A stretch of DNA of 8,165 nt, from positions 1-8,165 of the forward strand of contig JAFAAS010000084.1 of assembly GCA_023426435.1 (NCBI GenBank). Direction: 5' to 3'. The stretch is from Verrucomicrobiota bacterium. Its GTDB lineage: Bacteria; Verrucomicrobiota; Verrucomicrobiia; Opitutales; Opitutaceae. Positions 1 through 6,667 of this stretch are shown here, piece by piece. A program made the position numbers and the translations under genes. Each line of letters begins with the position of its first letter. The stretch's first letter is position 1. Below the pieces are notes generated by a model that was not told the origin of the DNA, searched no databases, and saw only the letters and a program-made list of their open reading frames with translations.

Positions 1-62
1 ATCACCATCACCACCACGCCCAAGCCGCTCCCGCCACGCACGACCACCTCGCCGCGCGATAA
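1..62 (+). CDS. C-terminal tail of an upstream gene, His-rich (partial)
   Basis: The frame with codons starting at position 3 is open from the window edge to a TAA at 60-62. It reads five consecutive histidines, then AQAAPATHDHLAAR and the stop. Its codons mostly end in C or G, like the confirmed genes here. The other two forward frames read as low-complexity Thr/Pro/Arg or Pro/Arg/Ser, typical of out-of-frame reading in this genome. The REP-like hairpin just downstream (76-100) fits a gene end, because such elements sit between genes. A His-rich tail can bind metal, as in some metal transporters or chaperones, but only 19 residues are visible and no family can be named. It could also be noncoding. 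Confidence 0.4.
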   Translation, partial: HHHHHAQAAPATHDHLAAR

Positions 63-75
63 AAATCCGCCCGAT

Positions 76-100
76 GTAGCGCGAGGTCTCCCGACCTCGC
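76..100 (+). repeat. GTAG-headed REP-like hairpin, copy 1
   Basis: GTAG lies at 76-79, followed after one base by a perfect 8-bp stem: GCGAGGTC at 81-88, loop TCCC at 89-92, GACCTCGC at 93-100. A short intergenic palindrome preceded by GTAG is the hallmark of repetitive extragenic palindromes mobilised by RAYT (TnpA-REP) transposases, which recognise the GTAG foot. Copy 3 (6517-6543) has the same head and the same TCCC loop with a different stem. No RAYT gene is in this window. It could also act as a transcription terminator or mRNA stabiliser between the upstream gene and the FKBP gene, but no T-tract follows it. Confidence 0.65.
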
Positions 101-139
101 TGTGCGTTTATCGCCCCCGCCCGCGGGCCACCGACCGCC

Positions 140-865
140 ATGATCCTCCGCCGCCTGCATTGCACCGCACTCCTTCTGGGATGCAGCTCCGCGTCCATTG
201 CGATCGCCCAGCCTTTCTCCTCACCGTCCCCCGAGGCCGCCGCCTACGCGACGTTCGGCATCGTCATCGCACAGAACGTCCGTCTCGACGAACTCCGCCT
301 CAGCGACGCCCAATTCGAAGCCTTCATCGACGGCCTGCGCCGCTACCGCCTCAAGCACCCGCCTCCTTCCCTCGACAGCGAAGCCGAAACGATCCTCGAA
401 GATATCCGTCAGCGCGTAAACCGGCTCCAACAATCCCCCGCGTCCAGCTCCACGCCCCCACAGGATCCGCTCCGCTCCTACCTCACCTCCGTCCGCGAAC
501 GGCTCAGCCTGCAGGAAAACGACAGCGGTCTGCTCCACCGTATTCTCAGCGGCAGCGTGGGCCCGCGTCCACGCGCCATCGACACCGTCGTCATCGACAT
601 CGCCGCGAAGTCCCCCGACATGTCGACCGATCTGCCGCAGCTTTCGCGGAAAGACGCCCGCATCAAAGTTTCCGATCTCCTCCCCGGCATCGCCGAAGGC
701 GTCCAGATGCTCACCCTCGGAGCTTCCCAACTCCTGGTCCTCCCACCGCATCTCTCCTTCGGCGAAAACCCGTGGCCGGAAGGCCTCCAGCCGGGCATGC
801 CCCTCGTTTTCCAAATCACGCTAAAGGAAATCGTCTCCGCCACGGATCCCGCGCCGCCTCGTTGA
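140..865 (+). CDS. Exported Mip/FkpA-type FKBP peptidyl-prolyl isomerase homologue with degraded pocket
   Basis: A 241-residue exported protein. The N-terminus has a basic start, a hydrophobic run and LLGC at 12-15, a plausible though imperfect lipobox. An ordinary signal-peptidase site after AIA (21-23) is the alternative. Residues about 33-95 match the helical dimerisation domain of Mip/FkpA proteins (AYATFGIVIAQNV, then DAQFEAFIDGLRR). After a Ser/Pro linker, residues about 125-232 match the FKBP domain: SGL near 129, DTVV at 148-151, VSDLLPG at 177-183, PPHLSFGEN at 202-210 and LVFQITLKEI near the end. Functional FKBPs isomerise Xaa-Pro bonds and assist folding of envelope proteins. Aligned by eye to FKBP12 and Mip, the pocket aromatics Tyr26, Phe36, Phe46 and Trp59 correspond to I154, T163, I175 and I184; Asp37 and Phe99 correspond to D164 and F224. 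Isomerase activity is therefore doubtful. No Shine-Dalgarno precedes the ATG, which was chosen because the signal sequence follows directly. Confidence 0.85.
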   Translation: MILRRLHCTALLLGCSSASIAIAQPFSSPSPEAAAYATFGIVIAQNVRLDELRLSDAQFEAFIDGLRRYRLKHPPPSLDSEAETILEDIRQRVNRLQQSPASSSTPPQDPLRSYLTSVRERLSLQENDSGLLHRILSGSVGPRPRAIDTVVIDIAAKSPDMSTDLPQLSRKDARIKVSDLLPGIAEGVQMLTLGASQLLVLPPHLSFGENPWPEGLQPGMPLVFQITLKEIVSATDPAPPR

Positions 866-947
866 GCACCCCTCTGGCAAGCGCCGATCTCGCCGCGAAA
901 TCGCCCCGCGTGATCCCTTCCCACGCGAACGCGCCGTCAGCCTTCCG

Positions 948-968
948 TCGCAACATATCGCGTTGCGA
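948..968. repeat. Inverted repeat, 7-bp arms
   Basis: TCGCAAC at 948-954 and GTTGCGA at 962-968 are perfect reverse complements separated by ATATCGC. The symmetric arms and short spacer could be a dimeric regulator site upstream of the haloperoxidase gene or an RNA hairpin. No T-tract follows. A single copy in a G+C-rich sequence is weak evidence for either role. Confidence 0.4.
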
Positions 969-997
969 TCCACCCCAGAATCCTAGCAATTCACCCC

Positions 998-1031
998 AAA
1001 GGGCTTTGCCTCTCAGGGTCGCCAGCCCTTT
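998..1031. repeat. Inverted repeat, 8-bp arms, 18-nt loop
   Basis: AAAGGGCT at 998-1005 and AGCCCTTT at 1024-1031 are perfect reverse complements with an 18-nt spacer, ending 57 bp before the haloperoxidase start. It could be an untranslated-leader stem, a regulator site or part of a dispersed repeat. The sequence alone does not decide. Confidence 0.4.
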
Positions 1032-1088
1032 ATCGAGCTCCCCCTGCGCGTTCAGCCTTCGTGCCACGCGGCCACCCCTTTCCCGCTT

Positions 1089-2372
1089 ATGACCTCCCTC
1101 CGTGTTCTCCCCCTGCTGGCTGCCTTGATCGTCAGCGCGTTTATCCCAGCCGCCGCCTCCGCCAACTCCGTTCTTTATTGGAACGACCAGGTCCTCAACG
1201 CCACCCGGCTCTCGCGCAATCCGCCCCCGCCCGCGTCGATGTTTCTCGCTGCGTTCCACGTCGCGATCTTCGACGCCGTCAACGGCATCACCCGCACCCA
1301 CAAGGGCTGGATCGTCAACGATCCCGCACCCGCCGGAGCCAACATCGATGCCGCCGTCGCCGGCGCCGGCTACACCATTCTGAAACACTACTGGTCCCAA
1401 TCCAGTAACCCCAGAAATCTCAAAATCGCCTACGACAAAGCGCTCGCCGAAATCCCCGACGGCCAGGCCAAAACCGACGGCCTCGCCTGGGGCCAGCTCG
1501 TCGCCGAACGCGTCATCGAAGAGCGCTCGAAGTCCGGCTTCAACAAGCCCATCCCCGGCACCTACTCCAGCACCGAGCCGGGCAAATGGCGCGAAACCCC
1601 CACCGGTTTCCGCCCGCCCGTTCTCCCGCACTGGGGCAAGGTCAAGCCGTTCGTCATGACTTCGCCCGATCAATTCCGCGCTCCTCCGCCCCACCCGATC
1701 GACTCCAAGGAACACGCCGAAGAACTCGCCTTCGTTGCGAAGGTCGGCGCGCGCGACGACGCCGAACGCGACGAATACCAGACAATGAGCACGCCGTTCT
1801 GGTCCGACGATCTCGGCACCGCCACGCCTCCGGGCCACTGGAACGTCATCACCCAGGATCTCGTCCGCCGCTTCAACCTCTCCGTCCTCGATACCGCCCG
1901 CCTCTACGCCCTCCTCAACCTCGCCGGGGCCGACGCCGCGATCTCCTGCTGGGACACGAAATTCTTCTACAGCACATGGCGCCCCGAAACCGCCATCCGC
2001 GAGCTCGGCACCGAGATCAACCCGGTCATGGTCACGCTGCCCGACTTCATCCCCAACATGGCCTCGCCCGCGTTCCCCGCCTACACCTCCGGCCACAGCA
2101 CGTTCTCCGCCGCCGCCACTCGACTGCTCGAACGTTTCTTCGGCCGCGATGACATCGAGTTCACCGCCACGTCCGACGGCCTCCCGGGCGCCGTTCGCAC
2201 CTACAAGAGCTTCTCCCAAGCGCGCGAGGAGGTCGGCATGAGCCGCGTCTGGGGCGGCATCCACGTCATGCAGGACAACGTCGAAGGCCAGAAAGCCGGC
2301 ATCGCAATCGCCGACTGGGTCTTCGAAAACGCCCTCCAACCGCTCGACTCATCCGCCGTCGCGCAGAAATAG
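1089..2372 (+). CDS. Secreted vanadium-dependent haloperoxidase relative (PAP2 superfamily)
   Basis: A 427-residue protein with a signal peptide (MTSLRVLPLLAALIVSAF, probable cleavage after AASA near residue 25), so it acts in the periplasm or outside the cell. The family uses vanadate and H2O2 to oxidise halides to hypohalous species; related acid phosphatases share the fold. All metal-oxyanion residues of the vanadium chloroperoxidase pattern are present with its spacing: K291 and R298 (KFFYSTWRP), S334-G335-H336 (YTSGHSTFS), and R386 with H392 six residues later (SRVWGGIH). H336 matches the axial acid-base histidine and H392 the vanadium-coordinating histidine. Length suits the bacterial family of about 400-450 residues. 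Halide preference, or phosphatase rather than peroxidase activity, cannot be read by eye. The ATG has no Shine-Dalgarno but precedes the signal peptide directly. The DoxX-like gene follows after 46 bp that contain a REP-like hairpin. Confidence 0.9.
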   Translation: MTSLRVLPLLAALIVSAFIPAAASANSVLYWNDQVLNATRLSRNPPPPASMFLAAFHVAIFDAVNGITRTHKGWIVNDPAPAGANIDAAVAGAGYTILKHYWSQSSNPRNLKIAYDKALAEIPDGQAKTDGLAWGQLVAERVIEERSKSGFNKPIPGTYSSTEPGKWRETPTGFRPPVLPHWGKVKPFVMTSPDQFRAPPPHPIDSKEHAEELAFVAKVGARDDAERDEYQTMSTPFWSDDLGTATPPGHWNVITQDLVRRFNLSVLDTARLYALLNLAGADAAISCWDTKFFYSTWRPETAIRELGTEINPVMVTLPDFIPNMASPAFPAYTSGHSTFSAAATRLLERFFGRDDIEFTATSDGLPGAVRTYKSFSQAREEVGMSRVWGGIHVMQDNVEGQKAGIAIADWVFENALQPLDSSAVAQK

Positions 2373-2381
2373 CGCCTCCCC

Positions 2382-2404
2382 GTAGGAGCCTGCTTGCAGG
2401 CGAT
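2382..2404 (+). repeat. GTAG-headed REP-like hairpin, copy 2
   Basis: GTAG at 2382-2385 is followed by GCCTGC (2388-2393), TT, and GCAGGC (2396-2401), a perfect 6-bp inverted repeat. The layout GTAGGAGC, stem, CTTG turn, stem, GCGAT closely resembles REP elements I know from Pseudomonas genomes. It occupies the 46-bp gap between the haloperoxidase stop (2370-2372) and the DoxX-like start (2419). It differs from copies 1 and 3 in its loop (CTTG instead of TCCC), so it probably belongs to a second subtype. In an operon it could tune the relative expression of the two genes. Confidence 0.65.
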
Positions 2405-2418
2405 AATTCGCCCTCGCG

Positions 2419-3237
2419 ATGACCCCTCCCGCTCACGCCCCCAGCTCCGCGTCCCCGCTCACCCTCGCGTGGATCCTCCGCATCGGCGTCGCCGGCTGCT
2501 TCATCGGCCACGGCGCCTTTGGCATCATCACCAAAGCCGCCTGGGTTCCCTACTTCGCCGTCGGCGGCATCTCCGAACCGCTTGCATGGAAACTCATGCC
2601 CGTGGTCGGCGCCATGGACATCGCCATCGGGATCCTCGCCCTCGTCTGGCCCACCCGCGCGCTCTACGCTTGGGCCGCGTTCTGGGCCATCTGGACCGCC
2701 CTCTGCCGCCCACTCGCCGGCGAACCGTTCTGGGAAACCCTCGAACGCGCCGGCAACTACGGCGTTCCGATCGCTCTCCTCGTCGCCTTCGGCTTCCATT
2801 CACCTTGGTTCAAACGCCTCCCGGCTTCGTGGCCGGCCTTCTCGGATCTCACCCGCACTCGCTTCGCCTGGTCGCTCCGTCTCACCACCGCCACCCTCCT
2901 CGCCGGCCACGCGGGTCTCGGCTTCTTCACCCAAAAAGCCGGACTCGCCCAGCACTACTCCGCCGCGTGGGCCGACGCCCCCACCAACACCGTCGCGATC
3001 GTCGGCGCGTTCGAGTTCGCCCTCGCTCTCGCCGTTCTCCTTCGCCCTTTCCCCGCGTTTCTCGTCGCCATCGCCTTCTGGAAAATGGCTTCCGAAAGCC
3101 TTTTTCTCGTCGCCGGCGCCCCCATCTGGGAATTCATCGAACGCGCCGGCAGCTACACCGCCCCGCTCGCGCTCGCCGTTCTTCTCGCCCGCTCTCGTCG
3201 CGACAACCTTTCCTCCTTTTCTCCCGCGGCTGCCTGA
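2419..3237 (+). CDS. DoxX-like membrane protein with two tandem homologous halves
   Basis: A 272-residue very hydrophobic protein without a cleavable signal, probably with about eight membrane segments. The two halves are homologous: residues 16-125 and 149-259. Matching stretches are AWILRIGVAGCFIGHGAFG with AWSLRLTTATLLAGHAGLG, VVGAMDIAIGILALVWP with IVGAFEFALALAVLLRP, and FWETLERAGNYGVPIALLV with IWEFIERAGSYTAPLALAV. Each half has the size and four-helix layout of DoxX/MauE-type inner-membrane proteins, which often accompany redox enzymes. Assignment to that superfamily is by eye and the specific function is unknown. The shared GH pair and the ERAG-Y motif near each half's end suggest a conserved function. 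It sits 46 bp after the haloperoxidase gene and 19 bp before the propeller gene, so co-transcription with at least the latter is likely. Confidence 0.75.
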   Translation: MTPPAHAPSSASPLTLAWILRIGVAGCFIGHGAFGIITKAAWVPYFAVGGISEPLAWKLMPVVGAMDIAIGILALVWPTRALYAWAAFWAIWTALCRPLAGEPFWETLERAGNYGVPIALLVAFGFHSPWFKRLPASWPAFSDLTRTRFAWSLRLTTATLLAGHAGLGFFTQKAGLAQHYSAAWADAPTNTVAIVGAFEFALALAVLLRPFPAFLVAIAFWKMASESLFLVAGAPIWEFIERAGSYTAPLALAVLLARSRRDNLSSFSPAAA

Positions 3238-3256
3238 ACCCCACACTTTTCCCGAC

Positions 3257-6200
3257 ATGCTGAAATCCACCGCCCTCGCCACCGCCCTCCTCGCCGCCTC
3301 CACCACCTTCGCCGCCGCGCCCGGTTACCACGCCATGCCTTTGCGCGCCCGGTCCGCGCCGCCCCCCGACGCCAAACTCTTCACCGTCATCCCCAACGCC
3401 GAGGCGAATCTCACCGTCCCCAACGTCTTCAACGACCCACGCATGTGGGGCGAACGTTTCCGCGAACTCACCCTCGGCGCCGTCGAAACCGGCATCGTCG
3501 TGGCCGACTTCGACAACGACAACATGCCCGACATCTTCGCCGTCTCCAAAAACGGCCCGTGCGCCCTCTACCGCCAGGTCGCACCGTTCAAATTCCTCGA
3601 TGTCGCCACCGCCGCCGGCGTCACTTGCGACGAACCCGGCTCCTCCAAAACCGGCGCCACCGCCGTCGACATCAACCAGGACGGCTGGATGGACCTCTAC
3701 GTCTGCCGATACGACGCCCCCAATCTCCTTTTCATCAACGACACTGAGGGCGGCTTCGTCGAAAGCGCCGCCGCCTACGGCCTCGATGTGAAAGACGCCT
3801 CCGTCCACGCCGTCTTCGCCGACTACGATCGCGACGGCGACCTCGACGTCTATCTCGTCACCAACATCCTCGATTTCTCCAAAGCCCCCCAGGGCCGCCG
3901 CGATTTCCTCTTCCGCAACGACGGCGGCAAATTCACCGACGTCACGTCCGAATCCGGCGTCTGGGGCCTCACCCAGGGCCACACCGCCATCTGGTTCGAC
4001 TCCAATCACGACGGCTGGCCCGACCTTTACGTCGCCAACGACTTCGAAACCCCCGACCGCTTCTACCTCAACAACGGCGACGGCACCTTCACCGACGTCG
4101 TCGACGAACGCCTGCCGCACGTCACCTACTTCTCGATGGGCGCCGACTCTGGCGACATCAACAACGACGGCCTCATCGACTTCTTCGTCGCCGACATGCG
4201 CGACCGCTCCCACGCCGAGTTCATGACCGGCATGGAGGAAATCGGTCGCGGCCTCTGGGAAATGGAGCGCGTCAGCGACCTCGTCCCGCAATACATGTGG
4301 AACGCCCTCTACCTCAACACCGGCACCGACCGCTTCGAAGAAATCGCCCACCTCACCGGCATGCAGGCCACCGGCTGGACCTGGGCCACCCGCATCGCCG
4401 ACCTCGATAACGACGGTCTCCTCGATACGTTCACCACCGCCGGCATGATCCGCAACTTCATCGACGCCGATCTCGTCGATAAGCAAAACATCGCGCCCAC
4501 CCTCGCCGCCCGCGCCAACGTCTGGAAAAACTCCGGTCCGCGCAACGAATCCCTCCTCGCCTTCCGCAACCTCGGCGACCTGAACTTCGCCGACGTATCC
4601 AAAGATTGGGGACTCGACCAGCAGGGCGTCAGCTTCGGCTCCGCCCTCGCCGACCTCGATGGCGACGGCGATCTCGACATCGTCTTCGGCAACTACGACG
4701 CCCCGCCCACCGTCATCCGCAACAACTCCACCACCGGCCATCGCGCCGTCATCAAGCTCGCCGGCCGCGCCCCCAACCTCCACGCCATCGGCGCCGAGGT
4801 TCACCTCGAAACCGAAAACGGCACCCAAATCCGCCAGCTCTTCACCGAACGCGGCATCACCGCCAGCGAACCCGCCTTGCTCCACTTCGGTCTCGGGGAA
4901 ACGGATACGATCGAGAAACTCACCATCCGCTGGCCGCGCGGCCAGGTCCAGGTCCTCGAAAACCTCCCCGCCAACCAACTCCTTACCATCACCGAGCCCG
5001 AGCTCGGCGACACCAAACCCGCGCCCGCCGTCGCGCACGCCCGACTCACGAACGCGCTCTTCACCGAATCCGCCTCCGCCCGCGGCATCAAACACGTCGC
5101 CAACCTTCGTCCGTTCGACGAATTCACGCGCCAGCGTCTCCTCCCCCGCCGCCTCAACGGCCTCGGCCCCGTCCTCGCCACCGCCGACGTCAACCGCGAT
5201 GGCCACGCCGACCTCTTCGTCTCCGGTGCCGCCGGTCAGGCCGGCACGCTCTTCCTCGGAAATGCCGACGGAAAATTCACCCCCTCCGCTGATCAGCCGT
5301 GGGCCTCCGCCCTCGAATCCGACGACGTCGGGGCGCTCTTCTTCGACGCCAACGGCGACGGCGCTCCCGATCTCCTGCTCGTCGCCGGCGGCGTTCAAAA
5401 CGCCCACGGCGACGCCGCTCTCCACGATCGCCTGTATCTAAATAACGGACACGGCAAATTCACCCTCGCCTCCGCCGACATCCTTCCGGCCGACGGCGAA
5501 TCCACCGCCGCCGTCGCTTCCGCCGATTTCGACGGCGATGGCCGCCCCGACCTCTTCATCGGCGGTCGCGTCATTCCCGGCCAATACCCGAAAACCCCGC
5601 GCAGCTTCCTCTACCGCAATGTCGATGGCCGCTTCGTCGATGTCACCGACACCGTCGCTCCCGGCCTCCGCACGATCGGCATGGTCACCGCCGCCTCGTT
5701 CGCCGATCTCGATAACGACCAGCGCCCCGACCTCGTCGTCGCCACCGAATGGGGCCCCGTCTCCGTCTTCCGCAACACCGGCGCCGCCTTCGAAAACGCC
5801 ACCGAAAAACTCGGCCTCTCCGACATCACCGGCTGGTGGAGCGCACTCAACATCGTGGACATCGACGGCGACAACCGCCTCGACCTCGTCGCCGGCAATG
5901 TCGGCCTCAACACCAAATATCGCGCCTCCGCCCAACATCCCACCGTCCTCTTCGCCGGCGTGTTCGACGACTCCGGCAAGGAGCACCTCATCGAAGCCCA
6001 ATATCACGATGGCGCGCTGTATCCAGTTCGTGGACGCAGCAAACTCGCCTACAGTTTCCCTTGGATCCGCCAGAAATTCCGCACGTTCAAAGCCTACTCG
6101 GAGGCCACCGTCGAAGACATCTTCGGCGCCGAACGCCTCGCCAACGTGCAGAAACTCGCCGCCACCGAGCTCGCCAGCGGCATCTTCCGCCAGCAGTCCG

Positions 6201-6520
6201 ACGGCACGTTCAAATTCCAACCGCTTCCGCGTCGCGCCCAGTTCGCCCCGATCAACGCCATCGTCGCCACCGACCTCACCGGCGACGGCCTCCTCGATCT
6301 CTACTGCGTCGGCAACAACTTCGGCCCCGAGCCCACCACCGGCCGCTTCGACGGCTCTCTCGGCGTTCTCCTGAAAGGCAACGGCCGCGGCGATTTCACG
6401 CCGCTCTCGCCGGGCGAATCCGGCCTCGCCGTCTTCGGCGACGCCCGCTCCGCCGTCGTCGTGGGCAACGCCCTCGCCGTCTCCCGCTGCGAAGGCCCCG
6501 TCCTCCTCTTCACCCGGTAG
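3257..6520 (+). CDS. Secreted CRTAC1-family FG-GAP/VCBS beta-propeller protein with central ASPIC/UnbV domain
   Basis: A 1087-residue protein with a signal peptide (MLKSTALATALLAAS, probable cleavage after AFA near residue 20). Seven calcium-loop motifs of the D-x-[DN]-x-D-x-x-x-D type begin at residues 84, 138, 189, 248, 300, 382 and 466 (DFDNDNMPD and DLDGDGDLD are typical), consistent with a seven-bladed propeller. An ASPIC/UnbV domain follows at about 494-581 (GHRAVIKLAG through LTIRWPRG to LLTITEP). A second set begins at 644, 697, 757, 817, 868 and 1006, with an insert near 920-960 (YPVRGRSKLAYSFPW, ATVEDIFG) seen in long bacterial VCBS proteins. The family is extracellular and generally thought to bind or adhere; no enzymatic motif is visible. 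The frame is open further upstream to 2519, but that part overlaps the DoxX-like gene and reads as Ser/Pro low complexity, so the ATG at 3257 with its signal peptide is chosen. The stop TAG lies inside the GTAG of a REP-like element. Confidence 0.92.
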   Translation: MLKSTALATALLAASTTFAAAPGYHAMPLRARSAPPPDAKLFTVIPNAEANLTVPNVFNDPRMWGERFRELTLGAVETGIVVADFDNDNMPDIFAVSKNGPCALYRQVAPFKFLDVATAAGVTCDEPGSSKTGATAVDINQDGWMDLYVCRYDAPNLLFINDTEGGFVESAAAYGLDVKDASVHAVFADYDRDGDLDVYLVTNILDFSKAPQGRRDFLFRNDGGKFTDVTSESGVWGLTQGHTAIWFDSNHDGWPDLYVANDFETPDRFYLNNGDGTFTDVVDERLPHVTYFSMGADSGDINNDGLIDFFVADMRDRSHAEFMTGMEEIGRGLWEMERVSDLVPQYMWNALYLNTGTDRFEEIAHLTGMQATGWTWATRIADLDNDGLLDTFTTAGMIRNFIDADLVDKQNIAPTLAARANVWKNSGPRNESLLAFRNLGDLNFADVSKDWGLDQQGVSFGSALADLDGDGDLDIVFGNYDAPPTVIRNNSTTGHRAVIKLAGRAPNLHAIGAEVHLETENGTQIRQLFTERGITASEPALLHFGLGETDTIEKLTIRWPRGQVQVLENLPANQLLTITEPELGDTKPAPAVAHARLTNALFTESASARGIKHVANLRPFDEFTRQRLLPRRLNGLGPVLATADVNRDGHADLFVSGAAGQAGTLFLGNADGKFTPSADQPWASALESDDVGALFFDANGDGAPDLLLVAGGVQNAHGDAALHDRLYLNNGHGKFTLASADILPADGESTAAVASADFDGDGRPDLFIGGRVIPGQYPKTPRSFLYRNVDGRFVDVTDTVAPGLRTIGMVTAASFADLDNDQRPDLVVATEWGPVSVFRNTGAAFENATEKLGLSDITGWWSALNIVDIDGDNRLDLVAGNVGLNTKYRASAQHPTVLFAGVFDDSGKEHLIEAQYHDGALYPVRGRSKLAYSFPWIRQKFRTFKAYSEATVEDIFGAERLANVQKLAATELASGIFRQQSDGTFKFQPLPRRAQFAPINAIVATDLTGDGLLDLYCVGNNFGPEPTTGRFDGSLGVLLKGNGRGDFTPLSPGESGLAVFGDARSAVVVGNALAVSRCEGPVLLFTR

Positions 6521-6543
6521 GACGGGTTGTCCCCAACCCGCCG
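6517..6543 (+). repeat. GTAG-headed REP-like hairpin, copy 3, overlapping a stop codon
   Basis: GTAG at 6517-6520 is followed by a perfect 7-bp stem: CGGGTTG at 6523-6529, loop TCCC at 6530-6533, CAACCCG at 6534-6540. The loop is identical to copy 1 while the stem differs. The TAG at 6518-6520 is also the stop codon of the propeller gene. It may serve as a transcript-end hairpin; a T-rich stretch follows only later (from about 6549) and is interrupted, so it is not a classical terminator. Confidence 0.65.
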
Positions 6544-6597
6544 TCACCTTCCCTTTCATTTCGGCCCCGCCCACTCTCGCCGCCCCGCAGCCGAAGT

Positions 6598-6657
6598 CCC
6601 CTCTCGAGAAGGGTGGCCGAAGGCCGGGGGGTGTTCCCGGTGTGTTCCGGCGTGTCC
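6598..6657. repeat. Intergenic palindrome cluster, probable dispersed repeat
   Basis: This stretch packs an 8-bp palindrome TCTCGAGA (6602-6609) flanked by CCC and GGG, a GGCC-GAA-GGCC hairpin (6615-6625), and a degenerate triple direct repeat: GTGTTCCCGG (6631-6640), GTGTTCCGG (6642-6650), GTGTCC (6652-6657). It lies between the REP-like copy 3 and the 10-bp hairpin at 6668-6690, in the gap before the YyaL-like gene. It is not coding in any convincing frame. The pattern looks like a copy of an intergenic repeat family, which a genome self-search would settle. Confidence 0.5.
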
Positions 6658-6667
6658 ACCCGCCGCC

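Larger units (their letters stand above)
866..1088. other. Intergenic gap with inverted repeats, no convincing gene
   Basis: These 223 bp separate the FKBP-like gene from the haloperoxidase gene. No forward frame looks coding. G+C is lower than in the neighbouring genes (34 of 60 bases over 981-1040 by hand count). Two inverted repeats lie here (948-968 and 998-1031). I see no clear -35/-10 pair or ribosome-binding site, although this gap is the likely place for the promoter of the downstream gene cluster. On the minus strand one frame stays open across the whole gap with a mixed amino-acid composition, but it has no start of its own inside the gap. Confidence 0.6.

Noticed and set aside
963..989. 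Possible sigma70-type promoter (TTGCGA and TAGCAA)
   Set aside because: The -10 match is poor and the spacing is 15 bp; not better than chance in this sequence.
816..2339. Long minus-strand open frame opposite the haloperoxidase gene
   Set aside because: Gly/Val/Asp/Glu-rich shadow of C-ending codons on the + strand; the + strand gene has full catalytic motifs. Only its tail inside 866-1088 is discussed separately.
2519..3256. Upstream extension of the propeller reading frame
   Set aside because: It overlaps the DoxX-like gene, reads as Ser/Pro low complexity, and would bury the signal peptide that starts at 3257.
3134..5425. 763-codon minus-strand open frame opposite the propeller gene
   Set aside because: Low-complexity Gly/Glu/Val/Asp composition produced by the repeated Asp and Val codons of the + strand propeller; no domain recognisable.
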